Source of the DNA: Kiloniellales bacterium
Lineage (GTDB): Bacteria > Pseudomonadota > Alphaproteobacteria > Kiloniellales > JAKSDN01
NCBI GenBank assembly: GCA_030064845.1
Contig: JASJEC010000031.1
Coordinates: 1 to 59,812 of the forward strand
Direction: 5' to 3'
DNA: 59,812 nucleotides
The stretch's first letter is position 1. Every line of letters begins with the position of its first letter. The translations under genes were made by a program, and so were the position numbers. The notes under the pieces were generated by a model, which saw only the letters and a list, made by a program, of their open reading frames with translations, searched no databases and had not been told where the DNA came from. This document shows positions 8,858 through 17,188 of this stretch, in pieces.

Positions 8858-9955
8858 TCAAAAGAGTGGGATTTCACCTCTGTCGACGCGCGCGATCAGG
8901 TCCTGCAGCCGGTTCCAGACCTTGTTGATCTCGTTGGTGTTGAGGCCGAGTTGGACCGTGTCGTCAGTGATTCGCACGCCCTTGTTCGGGAAGAGGTTAT
9001 CGCCGGGCCGAACTTCCCGGAAGATGCCGTTCTCGTCCCGCTCGAACTGCGCGACAACGCCGAGCGTGTCGAGGTTCTCCCGTCGCACCCGGCGCAGACG
9101 CTCGATCGAGTCCCGCCGGAGCGCCGCGACGAAGATTCTCCCCCAATCGCCGAGGAAGGGGTTTCGGACGAAGGCCTCGAAGGCGATATCGTTATCGACG
9201 GAATATATCTGCCGCCGATCAGGTTCCTTCGAAATCAGGTAGTTACCTTCCTTGGCATCGCCGAAATCGGTGAGATAGGTGAAGAGGTTGAAGTTCGCCA
9301 GGTAGTAGGCGTAGGTCGGGTCCGAAACGAAGCGCGCTTCCTCGTAGTAATCCGCGCTGGGCGTGACATCCACCAACCACAGCTGCAGCAAGCCGAAGAC
9401 ACAGTTAGAGCCCGACACGGTCGGCCGACCGGTGCCGCCAGTGGCCTCCTCGAACTTGTCCAACGAAATGCAGACGATCCCGGAGGTTGGGACTACATAG
9501 TCTTCCGGATCGAGGAAGAGCTTCTGGAACTCGTAGGCTGCCAGCTGCCGACGCGGGCTGTTGTTGATTTCGTCGAGGGTCCTGGCTGGCAACTCCTTCC
9601 ACTTGAAGCGGATGACCGTCTCCTCGGCCGTGCCTTCGAAGAAAAGGAGCTCGATGGAAAGCGCGCCGGATATGCCTTGGGCCGTGCGTTCCGCCGAAAC
9701 CGGCTTCTCCTCGCCCGCAGCCAGCAGCGCCGGCAACTCGCGCTCGATCTCGCCCGGAGGATGGGGCCAATTAGGATAGCCGCTCGCTTCCGCCGGGCGC
9801 TTCGCGGACTCGAACTGCAGCGGCATCCCGGTGTTATCCGGGATGGTTTCGCATGCCGAAAGGCCAAGAAGCAGGACGATACCGGCGCTGGCCACACCAC
9901 GGAAAACCCTGTCTGCCGACTCGCGGTAACCCCGCACTGATTTACACCCTTCCAT
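8858..9955 (-). CDS. Predicted lipoprotein of unknown function
   Basis: I do not recognise the family. Taking ATG at 9955 gives 365 residues starting with a lipoprotein signal (GIVLLLGLSAC, Cys 35); the open frame runs further upstream, but that extension is basic and unlike a signal peptide. A purine-rich GAGGGGG lies just before this ATG. The mature protein is mixed alpha/beta and acidic, with two Cys in the segment GIVCISLDKFEEATGG...SNCVF and a conserved-looking C-terminal half (FVRNPFLGDWGRIFVAALRR). It is divergent from the lipoprotein-like phosphatase at 10222, with 266 bases between the starts, so the two could share a regulatory region and act together at the envelope. Confidence 0.7.
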   Translation of the reverse strand: MEGCKSVRGYRESADRVFRGVASAGIVLLLGLSACETIPDNTGMPLQFESAKRPAEASGYPNWPHPPGEIERELPALLAAGEEKPVSAERTAQGISGALSIELLFFEGTAEETVIRFKWKELPARTLDEINNSPRRQLAAYEFQKLFLDPEDYVVPTSGIVCISLDKFEEATGGTGRPTVSGSNCVFGLLQLWLVDVTPSADYYEEARFVSDPTYAYYLANFNLFTYLTDFGDAKEGNYLISKEPDRRQIYSVDNDIAFEAFVRNPFLGDWGRIFVAALRRDSIERLRRVRRENLDTLGVVAQFERDENGIFREVRPGDNLFPNKGVRITDDTVQLGLNTNEINKVWNRLQDLIARVDRGEIPLF

Positions 9956-10221
9956 GACCCCCTCACCCTTACGAAAGCATTTTCTTTGACGTTTCGCCCC
10001 GCGCACCGACCCTGCGCGAGAACCTCGGTACGCCGCGTTGACGGTCTCGCCTAACCCTAAACCTATCTCGTATTGTGATTTCCAGTCGAGCATGAATCGC
10101 TCGGCCGTCGACCGACCGGCGGACTCCCTCGCCGGTCAGGCCACGCAGCCGCAACGGGCGTGGATCAGAGCTCCCAGGAGCTTTCAATGCTTGCCGAACG
10201 GTGGTCTATTAGGGCGCTCTT

Positions 10222-11127
10222 ATGGCATTGATGGGGCTGCGGAAAATGCCTATCGAAGACCAGTGCCCAAAGGTTCGGCGGCGAAGGGGCCGCGTTCTTG
10301 GCCTCTTCATGCTCTTGACCGCGACCGCCTGCCAAACGGTGGAGACGCCCACGGAATCGACGTCGCTTCAGGGCGCGCGCAACTTCCGCGACATCGGCGG
10401 GTACATCACCGACGACGGCCGACGGGTCAAGACCGGGCTGCTTTTCAGATCCGATAATCTGGGCAGCCTTACACGGGTCGACTTCGAGCGGCTCGACGAG
10501 CTCGATGTAAGGCAGGTCATCGACATGCGCGCCGAGGTCGAGCGCAACGACGCGCCCAATCTCTGGCCTCAGCCGGTACAGGCCAACGTCACCGTCAGCG
10601 AGATCACGGTCTTGTACCCGCGTCTCGACCCGCGGGAGTCGCGCCGGAAGATCCTCACCTGGGATGTGGAGGACGAGTACTTTCACGAGCTCATGGTCGA
10701 GGCCAACCGCTCTTTGGCGGTGGATTTCACGGGCCAATGGGCCGAGATCTTCCGTGGATTCTTGTCGCGGGACGGCCTCCCGGCGGTGGTCCACTGTGTC
10801 GAGGGCAAGGACCGCACCGGGTTCATCGTCGCGGTCGTGCTGCGGACGCTCGGCGTTCCCGAAGAAACCGTGATGGCCGATTACCTGCGCAGCAACGACC
10901 GCCTCGAGGCGCGCATCAACCGCCTGTCCGTCTTCGTTTACCTCGGGACACTGTTCCAGGTGACACCCGACCAGATCCGTCCCCTCTTGGAGGTTCGCCG
11001 GGAGTATCTGGAAGCCGCCTTTCAGGCCATCGACGAGCAGTACGGCTCGTTCGAGAACTACCTGAAGAAGGGGCTTGGCCTGAGCAATAGGGAACTAGCG
11101 CAGTTGCGCGACCGGCTGCTCGAGTAG
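10222..11127 (+). CDS. Envelope-anchored tyrosine-type protein phosphatase
   Basis: A 301-residue cysteine-dependent phosphatase of the Y_phosphatase3 type. The signature HCVEGKDRTG (Cys 192, Arg 198) forms the P-loop, and the N-terminal NFRDIGGY...GLLFRSDNL block is characteristic of this group. Residues about 24-37 form a hydrophobic signal ending LTATAC, consistent with export and lipid attachment at Cys 37, though the lipobox is weak. An ATG at 10246 is an alternative start. Substrates in this family range from phosphotyrosine proteins to phosphoinositides; which applies here cannot be read from sequence. Downstream lie an A and a B repeat. Confidence 0.85.
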   Translation: MALMGLRKMPIEDQCPKVRRRRGRVLGLFMLLTATACQTVETPTESTSLQGARNFRDIGGYITDDGRRVKTGLLFRSDNLGSLTRVDFERLDELDVRQVIDMRAEVERNDAPNLWPQPVQANVTVSEITVLYPRLDPRESRRKILTWDVEDEYFHELMVEANRSLAVDFTGQWAEIFRGFLSRDGLPAVVHCVEGKDRTGFIVAVVLRTLGVPEETVMADYLRSNDRLEARINRLSVFVYLGTLFQVTPDQIRPLLEVRREYLEAAFQAIDEQYGSFENYLKKGLGLSNRELAQLRDRLLE

Positions 11128-11141
11128 CTCCCGGGTCCCTC

Positions 11142-11203
11142 GAGCAGGTCCGGGTTTGACTGAATCGCCGGAGGCGATCCATCAAACCCGGTGAATCTGC
11201 TCT
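11142..11203. repeat. A-type palindromic repeat
   Basis: Arms CCGGGTTTGA and TCAAACCCGG flank the inner GAATCGCCGGAGGCGATCC hairpin, with outer ends GAGCAGG and AATCTGCTC. It starts 14 bases after the phosphatase stop codon and is followed at once by a B element. Confidence 0.75.
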
Positions 11204-11217
11204 GAACCTTAGATGTA

Positions 11218-11280
11218 GAGCGAATTCACATGTTTAGTTGGCAACCACGAAGTGGTTCCATCTAAACATGATCCGCTCTA
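11218..11280. repeat. B-type palindromic repeat
   Basis: Arms ATGTTTAGTTGGCAACCAC and GTGGTTCCATCTAAACAT pair with a few mismatches around a 3-base loop; outer ends are GAGCGAATTCAC and GATCCGCTC. With the preceding A element it fills most of the gap between convergent genes, the same arrangement as at 485-695. Confidence 0.75.
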
Positions 11281-11339
11281 GGAGCATCAGCCGTCCAGTT
11301 CGTTCGAGCCGAGCGGTGAACGGCGCTCCCGGTCCCATT

Positions 11340-12680
11340 TCAGGCCCCGGGACCCGCTTTTTCCGTCATTTCCTTAAAGCGCCGGCCGGCGTAGACCGCG
11401 GCGAACAGCCACACAACGATCAGCGGGATGGTGACGGCTGACAGCCAGCGGATGCTGGCGAACTCGACGAAGGCCGTCGTGATGCCGAGCGAAACGAAGA
11501 CCGCGATGGCCTTGGCGAAGCGCTGGACGAACATGTCGATGAAGGCCTTGGCCTTGTATTTCTCCTCCTTGCTCGTCGGAACGTAGAGCGATTCCTTGGC
11601 CGATTGGTTCATCGAGTAACTGAACCCGTTGTCCGCGGTGTTGAGAAGGGAGCCGACCCAGAGGATCGGCAGGGCGGTGAAGCCCGCCGAGGCCACCAGG
11701 ATTGCGACAGGCAGGACCATCAGCGCGACGCCCACACCCAGACGCGTCATCACAAACGCCGTAAGGAACAGCTGTACGAAGAAGGCAACGGTGTTGGTGA
11801 TCGCGAAGACCAGGGAGAACTGCTGCCCGATCGCCTCGCCCGAGAGGTAATGGGCGATGGTGCTGGTGAACTGGAAATCGACGATGGTGGAGACGATCTC
11901 GTAGATGCCGACGATGCCCACGATGGCCAGGAGATAGGACGAGCGGAACACCAGCACCGCCCCTTCGACCGCCGGATTTCGACCCGTTTTCTCCTCGGTT
12001 TCTTCGGCGCTCTTCTCGGGCTCCAGCGGCGGATTCCGATCGACGATCCGCCCCGCAGCAAAGGCAACGGCCGCGATCGCCAGGCCCAGCGCAAAACAGA
12101 TCCAGAGCCACTGCGGGCGCTCCACCTGGGCGATGAAAACAGCGACGAAGTTCGCACCGAAGACGCCGCCCGTGACACCGCCGAGACCGACCAGTCCGTA
12201 GAGTCGCTTGGCCGCATCGGGCGTGACGCTGTCGTTCAGGAAGGCGAAGAAGGTCGCCACCATCAGGGTCGAGAAGAGATCCCCGAAGAGATAGAAGCCC
12301 CAGACCGTCAAGGGGCCGGGATTGCCGACGAGGAAACTATACAGGGCGTAGCAGACGAGGAAGAAAGCCGTGAAGATGAAGGCGAGTTGCTGCCTGCGGT
12401 ACCGGGTGGCAAGAATCGTGAACACCACCACGGCGGCGAAGGCGACGCCCATGTTGAGCACCTTGGCGATCAGCTCCGCCTGCGGGCCCGACATCTGCCA
12501 TCCGAGCAGATTGAACCCGCCCTCGTCGTAGTACTCGATGAACAGCGCTTTCTTGATCGGCTTCAAGATCCAGAAGCTGGTGATGACCAGAAAGAAGTAG
12601 CTGAACATCAAGAGAGCGAGCGGAAGCTCGTCTCTGTGGATATCGAAGGCGGCCTTAAGGAAGTTGCTCTTCTTCATCAT
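11340..12680 (-). CDS. Tlc/MFS-like carrier, possibly NTP/NDP exchange type
   Basis: A 446-residue polytopic protein with about 12 hydrophobic helices, starting ATG ATG AAG AAG at 12680. The open frame extends upstream without membrane character, so the shorter start is chosen although the ribosome-binding site is weak. The N-terminal motif SFWILKPIKKALFIEYY and the region KRLYGLVGLGGVTGGVFG resemble ATP/ADP-translocase-like (Tlc) proteins that occur widely in free-living bacteria and whose substrates are mostly untested. A hydrophilic acidic loop (EPEKSAEETEEKTG) splits the two halves. It is divergent from the fused symporter at 13055. Confidence 0.65.
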   Translation of the reverse strand: MMKKSNFLKAAFDIHRDELPLALLMFSYFFLVITSFWILKPIKKALFIEYYDEGGFNLLGWQMSGPQAELIAKVLNMGVAFAAVVVFTILATRYRRQQLAFIFTAFFLVCYALYSFLVGNPGPLTVWGFYLFGDLFSTLMVATFFAFLNDSVTPDAAKRLYGLVGLGGVTGGVFGANFVAVFIAQVERPQWLWICFALGLAIAAVAFAAGRIVDRNPPLEPEKSAEETEEKTGRNPAVEGAVLVFRSSYLLAIVGIVGIYEIVSTIVDFQFTSTIAHYLSGEAIGQQFSLVFAITNTVAFFVQLFLTAFVMTRLGVGVALMVLPVAILVASAGFTALPILWVGSLLNTADNGFSYSMNQSAKESLYVPTSKEEKYKAKAFIDMFVQRFAKAIAVFVSLGITTAFVEFASIRWLSAVTIPLIVVWLFAAVYAGRRFKEMTEKAGPGA

Positions 12681-13054
12681 CGGTACTGTCGGCTGGACGG
12701 CGGCGCGCTCGCTGACGTCCGTCTCACAGGTCTCGCGCTCTGGATTCCAAGCACCGGCGGCTCCCCCGTCCCATAAACCAGGGCACGGCCCCGGCACGCT
12801 TGTCTCGGTCTCTCTCTCGCGGCGAGACCCAAGCACGGCTTCGGAGGTTCGTCAATCGGCCAGCCATTCTCCGGTGTGTGGGGCCTGGCTCCTTCCCCGA
12901 GGCGCAAGTCCACAGCGGCGCGAGGAGGGTGCACAAGCGGGCTGTTTGGCCGTAGAGTCGCCGCGGAGCGACCGGCCATCGCCCCACATGGCCGTCTCAG
13001 CACCTGCGGGCCGACGCATCCCACCGAGCCCAAAACGAGGATTGAAGAGCCTGG
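12681..13054. other. 374-base divergent intergenic region
   Basis: This holds the upstream regions of the carrier (minus) and of the fused symporter (plus). I see no RNA gene or convincing small gene; open frames here lack ribosome-binding sites. A short GGTCTC/GAGACC inverted pair occurs at about 12810-12832, and a GAGGA lies 14 to 18 bases before the symporter ATG. Confidence 0.5.
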
Positions 13055-15253
13055 ATGACGGACGCCGCTCAAACCGCCGAGCAACCTGGGCAACAGAGGT
13101 GGTTCCCACGGCCCAGCCTGTTTACCACGATGGTGGCGGCGGTCGTGTTGGGTATCGCCTCAGGGCTCTTTCTTGGTGAGTTGACCTCGAACTTGCGGCT
13201 GGTCGGCGACGTCTACGTCGGCCTGCTTCAGATGACGGTGCTGCCCTACATCGTCTTCGCCCTGATCGCCAGCATAGGGCGGCTTTCCCTGGCGGAAAGC
13301 AAGAGGCTCGCGGCGATCGCGCTGACGGTTCTCGCGGTGCTCTGGGGAATCGGTTGCGTGACCGTGGCGGTCATGTCCCTCGCCTTCCCGGCTCGGGAGT
13401 CGGGCGCCTTCTTCAGCACCAGCCTGATCGAATCCCAACCGGGCGTCGACTTCATTCAGCTCTTCATCCCGAGCAACCCCTTCGGTTCGCTGGCCAACAA
13501 CGTGCCGCCGGCGGTCGTCGTGTTCTGCATCGTGTTCGGCGTTGCCTTGGTGGGGGTCGAGCGCAAGGAAGACCTGCTCAAGCACTTCGATACGATCGTG
13601 GCGACGCTGCTGAGGGTCAACAAGTTCGTCGCCAACCTCGCGCCGCTCGGCATTCTGGCAATCACGTCGGCCGCCGCCGGATCGCTGAGCCTGGAGGAGT
13701 TCGGGCGGCTCCAGGCCTACCTCTTGGTCTTCGCTTTCTGCGCCATCTTCGTGACTTTCTGGGCGCTGCCGATGCTGATCGCCGTCTGCACGCCCTTCAC
13801 CTACAGGGAAATACTCTCGGTCTCGAAGAACGCGCTGCTGACGGTGCTGGTGATCCAGAGTCTCTTCGTGGTCATTCCAATGCTGGCGGAAGGCGTGCGG
13901 CAGCTCGCGGAAAAGCACCAACGAGAGGGGGTGAAGGCGGAACCCGATTTCGTCATCCCGATCGCCTACTCCTTTCCGCATCTGGGCAAGGTCCTGACGC
14001 TGATCTTCGTGCCCTTCGCGGCCTGGTTCTATGGAACGTCCATTCCCTGGGCGGACTATCCCACCTTCCTGGCTACCGGACTGGTACTTTCCTTCGGCAA
14101 GGTCGTCACGACAATCCCGTTTCTTCTCGACGCCAATGAACTGCCGTCGGACATCTTCAAGCTCTTTCTCGTTTCCAGTGTGTTCGCCGGCGGCTTCAGT
14201 GACGTGATCGGCGCCATGCATCTCATGGCCTTCACCACGCTGACCATCTGCGCGATGTCCGGCCTGATCCGAATCAAACGCACCAAGCTCCTGGTCCTGG
14301 TTGCTTTTTCTGTCGTGATCGTGGGCGCCATGATCCTGTCGGCGAGAACGCTGATCGACTATGTCTCGGGCGGTGGCGTGGACGGGCCGCCGGTCGTCCG
14401 AGGTATGCAACTGATGCAGGACGCGGCCCCGTCCACGCTGCTGCCGGCCGCGTCACCGAACCCCGTGCCCCTGGAACCGGGCCAGTCCCGGCTCGACCGA
14501 ATCATAGCGCGTGGCGTGATGCGCGTCGGTTTCAAGCCGGACGATCTGCCCTTCTCGTTCCTCAACGAACAAGGCGAGCTTGTCGGTCTGGACATCGAAA
14601 TGGCCCACGAGATGGCGAGAGACCTGGGCGTCGCCATCGAGTTCGTGCCGGCGGACTTCTCAAAGCTGGCCAAACACCTGGAGGCCGACGACTTCGATAT
14701 CGCATTCTCGGGACTGGCGGCCACGACGCGCCGGGCCGCCGAGTTCTATCTGAGCGAGCCCTATATCAATCTCACCTTGGCGCTCGTGGTTCCGGATCAC
14801 CTCAAGGATCAGTTTACCAACCTCGACAAAGCGCGTCGGAGAGCCGAAATCAGCGTCGGGGTTCCCAGGGGCGTATTCTTCGAGCATGAGATCCAGGCCG
14901 TCCTGCCCAATGCCAAGGTCGTCCAGCTCGACTCCGAGAGAGAGTTCTTCGAAGACCCCCCCGAACCCATGGACGTCCTGTTGTTCAGCGCCGAGGGCGG
15001 TTCCGCTTGGACCTTGATCCATCCGAAGTACACCGTGGTCAGCCCGGTTATACCCGCGACCAAGCTGCCGGTCGCCTACCCTTACGGCGGGCCCGACTCG
15101 CGGCTGAGGGATTTCCTGAAGCACTGGATCCACCTGCAGCGCGAGGACAACACCCTGGACGAGCTCTACGACTATTGGGTTCTCGGAACCGGCGCGCAAA
15201 CCCGGGAGCCGCGCTGGAGCGTAATCCGCGACGTCTTCGGCTGGATCGATTGA
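13055..15253 (+). CDS. DAACS-type symporter fused to a periplasmic substrate-binding domain
   Basis: A 732-residue two-part protein. Residues about 20-405 are a dicarboxylate/amino acid:cation symporter (GltP/DctA-like) with the expected helices and re-entrant regions (IPSNPFGSLANN near 138; GGFSDVIGAMHLMAF near 379). Residues 411-431 are an extra hydrophobic helix (LLVLVAFSVVIVGAMILSA), and residues about 478-712 are a family 3 solute-binding domain (RVGFKPDDLPFSFLNEQGEL, GLDIEMAHEMARDLG, FSGLAATTRRAAEF). The extra helix would put the binding domain in the periplasm, tethered to its own carrier. The symporter part is shorter than typical DctA and lacks a standard C-terminal end. It converges with fpr, with 3 bases between the stops. 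Likely substrate is an amino or dicarboxylic acid. Confidence 0.85.
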   Translation: MTDAAQTAEQPGQQRWFPRPSLFTTMVAAVVLGIASGLFLGELTSNLRLVGDVYVGLLQMTVLPYIVFALIASIGRLSLAESKRLAAIALTVLAVLWGIGCVTVAVMSLAFPARESGAFFSTSLIESQPGVDFIQLFIPSNPFGSLANNVPPAVVVFCIVFGVALVGVERKEDLLKHFDTIVATLLRVNKFVANLAPLGILAITSAAAGSLSLEEFGRLQAYLLVFAFCAIFVTFWALPMLIAVCTPFTYREILSVSKNALLTVLVIQSLFVVIPMLAEGVRQLAEKHQREGVKAEPDFVIPIAYSFPHLGKVLTLIFVPFAAWFYGTSIPWADYPTFLATGLVLSFGKVVTTIPFLLDANELPSDIFKLFLVSSVFAGGFSDVIGAMHLMAFTTLTICAMSGLIRIKRTKLLVLVAFSVVIVGAMILSARTLIDYVSGGGVDGPPVVRGMQLMQDAAPSTLLPAASPNPVPLEPGQSRLDRIIARGVMRVGFKPDDLPFSFLNEQGELVGLDIEMAHEMARDLGVAIEFVPADFSKLAKHLEADDFDIAFSGLAATTRRAAEFYLSEPYINLTLALVVPDHLKDQFTNLDKARRRAEISVGVPRGVFFEHEIQAVLPNAKVVQLDSEREFFEDPPEPMDVLLFSAEGGSAWTLIHPKYTVVSPVIPATKLPVAYPYGGPDSRLRDFLKHWIHLQREDNTLDELYDYWVLGTGAQTREPRWSVIRDVFGWID

Positions 15254-15256
15254 CCG

Positions 15257-16050
15257 TCAGTCCGCGAAGGCCTTCTCGACCACGTAGTCGCCGGGCGACG
15301 CGTTGGAGCCTTCGCACAGGCCGGCGGCCTCGACCAGCTTCCGGGTGTCGGCGATCATTGCCGTAGAACCGCAGATCATCACCCTGTCCCCAACCGGGTC
15401 GAGGCCAGCGATGCCGAGATCCTGGAAGAAGCGCCCGCTCTCGATAAGGGTGGTGATGCGCCCGCTGTGCACATAGTTCTCGCGGGTCACGCTGGCATAG
15501 TAGGTCACCCGGGAGGGCGCCACCTCTCCGACCAGCGGGTCGTTCGCCAGATCCTCGACCAACTCGGCGCCGTAAGCGAGGTCCGCCACGTTGCGGCAGG
15601 TATGGGTTAGGACGACCTGCTGGAACTTCTCGTAGGTCTCCGGATCGCGTAGCAGGCTGGCGAAGGGGGCGATCCCGGTGCCGGTCGAGAACAGAAACAG
15701 CCGGCTGCCCGGCTTAAGGGCGTCGAGCACGAGCGTGCCGGTCGGCTTGCGGCCGAGCAGCACGGCGTCGCCGGGCCTGACGTGGCAGAGCCGCGAGGTC
15801 AGGGGGCCGTCCTCCACCTTGATCGAGAAGAAGTCGAGCCCGTCGTCCCACGACGGACTGGCGATGGAATAGGCGCGCGCAGGGGCCGCCCGTCGACCAG
15901 GAGCCCGAGCATGACGAACTCGCCGGACCGGAAGCGGAAGCTCATCGGTCTGGCGACCCGGAAAGAGAACAGCTCGTCCGTCCAATGCCGGACGCTCGCG
16001 ATCTGCTCGAGCGTTACCGAGCTCGGCAGGACAAGAGCCTCAACGCCCAT
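15257..16050 (-). pseudogene. fpr: Ferredoxin/flavodoxin-NADP+ reductase with a frameshift
   Basis: Two overlapping frames together make one Fpr. The first, from ATG 16050, carries the FAD-domain start (ELFSFRVARPMSFRFRSGEF, then LLVDGRPL); the second resumes with RAYSIASPSWDDGLDFF and runs through LFSTGTGIAPF to the C-terminal GDYVVEKAFAD. The break lies in a CGCGCGC run at about 15874-15882. The total is 794 bases, so adding one base restores a 264-residue protein of usual length. Fpr exchanges electrons between NADPH and ferredoxin or flavodoxin. Either a genuine lesion or a sequencing error in a GC-rich run; intact motifs on both sides favour a recent or artificial event. Confidence 0.85.
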
Positions 16051-16235
16051 GGAAACTGGCCCCCTCTCAAGACTTGGCTGAGAAACGGCGCGAATGCGCC
16101 CTACACTGCCTACGTAAGAACCGCTGAATTGGCTCAACGCCGGAGGTGCCAGGGTTATAGTATGACGGTTACAGAACTCGGCACGATAAGCGTGCCGGGT
16201 TTCAGAAGCTGAATCACACGAGAATCATCGTGTTA

Positions 16236-16283
16236 GTGTCCCGGCCCCGAAGTCCGATCATTCGAACTTCGGGGCCGGGACAC
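16236..16283. repeat. Perfect 18-bp inverted repeat
   Basis: Arms GTGTCCCGGCCCCGAAGT (16236-16253) and ACTTCGGGGCCGGGACAC (16266-16283) pair fully around a 12-base loop. No T-run follows on either strand. It could be a strong transcription barrier, or one unit of a repeat family whose other copies lie outside the window. Confidence 0.75.
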
Positions 16284-16430
16284 TGGTAACCAGCTGCCCG
16301 TTCGCCCTGGCGCCCCGCAATGGTAAGCGGAATTATCAGCAGCAGGGAACGGCACCTTGGAGACGTTGGAAGTAGCGGTCCTGCCGTCAAATGCGTGGTC
16401 AACGCCGGGAGCCTGGAGGCGGCGTGCGAA

Positions 16431-16541
16431 CTAGCCTAGTCGTCGCCCATGAACAAACACGGCCTCATCGAATTCGATGTCGAACCGGTCGACCTCTTCA
16501 TGAACGCCCTTTGGAGATAGCACGAACGCCGGCAGCGGCAT
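16431..16541 (-). pseudogene. Short protein-like frame, possible gene remnant
   Basis: A 36-residue frame (ATG 16541, TAG 16431-16433) reads LPAFVLSPKGVHEEVDRFDI and on to VFVHGRRLG, a composition much more like real protein than the surrounding frames. It has no clear ribosome-binding site and lies in the same frame directly downstream of the exported protein at 16605. It may be the tail of a decayed gene or a small gene; I recognise no family. Confidence 0.25.
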
Positions 16542-16604
16542 GGACCAAGCCTGCAGGACGGTCAGGCCGTTCCAGCTAGGCGGCCCGCTGCCGCCGGCAG
16601 CTGC

Positions 16605-16928
16605 CTAGTTGTAGAAGAAGGCGCGTTTGGCCGCGCGCAGCTCCTCGACAGTCTTGCCGTCGCAGTCCTTGAGCTTGGGCGCCCGCACCACCCCGTCCTT
16701 GCCGATCTCGACCCGGTAGGCCTGCTGGCCCATGGCCGCGTAGTGGGTGGTGCCGTTGTCGTCGCGCCAAACCAGGTGGAAAACCAGCATCCCGCCCGGC
16801 CTTCCCGATATCGCCGCGATGGGACAGACGACGGCGTCGGGACGGCCGTCGAAAACCTGTGCGCCGGCCGGCGAGGCCGGCGCGAGCGCGGTAAGCGCCA
16901 AGAGTGCGATGGCGAGCCGCACGATCAT
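16605..16928 (-). CDS. Small exported protein of unknown function
   Basis: From ATG 16928 (preceded by GGGAG) the product is 107 residues: a Sec signal peptide (MIVRLAIALLALTALAPASP, cleavage likely after AGA at about residue 23) and a mature domain of about 84 residues with two Cys (VVCPIAAISG and KDCDGKTVEE) that could form a disulfide. It also has a short Trp/His-rich strand (FHLVWRDDNGTTHYAAMG). No family recognised. A longer start at 16943 would use TTG and is less likely. Confidence 0.65.
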   Translation of the reverse strand: MIVRLAIALLALTALAPASPAGAQVFDGRPDAVVCPIAAISGRPGGMLVFHLVWRDDNGTTHYAAMGQQAYRVEIGKDGVVRAPKLKDCDGKTVEELRAAKRAFFYN

Positions 16929-17077
16929 AGGGCCGTCTCCCAATTCTGCTGCCCGACAAAGGGCTTGCTAGGTATAGGACATGAAGGCAGTGATCTCAAC
17001 GAGAGGACAAGCGACCGCTCCCGCTTTTCGCCGGGCGGTCCGATGTCCGCCGAATAGCTGCAAAATCTTGGTGGGAT

Positions 17078-17153
<76 letters not shown>

Positions 17154-17188
17154 CCAAAAATGCGGAAATGGCGTCTTTCCGCCCCAAT

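Larger units (their letters stand above)
16051..16604. other. 554-base region with hairpins and a possible gene remnant
   Basis: No convincing full gene. It holds the fpr upstream region, a small hairpin CGGCAC/GTGCCG near 16178-16197, a perfect 18-bp inverted repeat (16236-16283) and a short protein-like frame on the minus strand (16431-16541). Confidence 0.5.

Noticed and set aside
15799..16137. Separate small gene upstream of fpr
   Set aside because: Its sequence from residue 30 on is the missing N-terminus of Fpr, so it is one half of a frameshifted gene. The tail after the shift point is noise.
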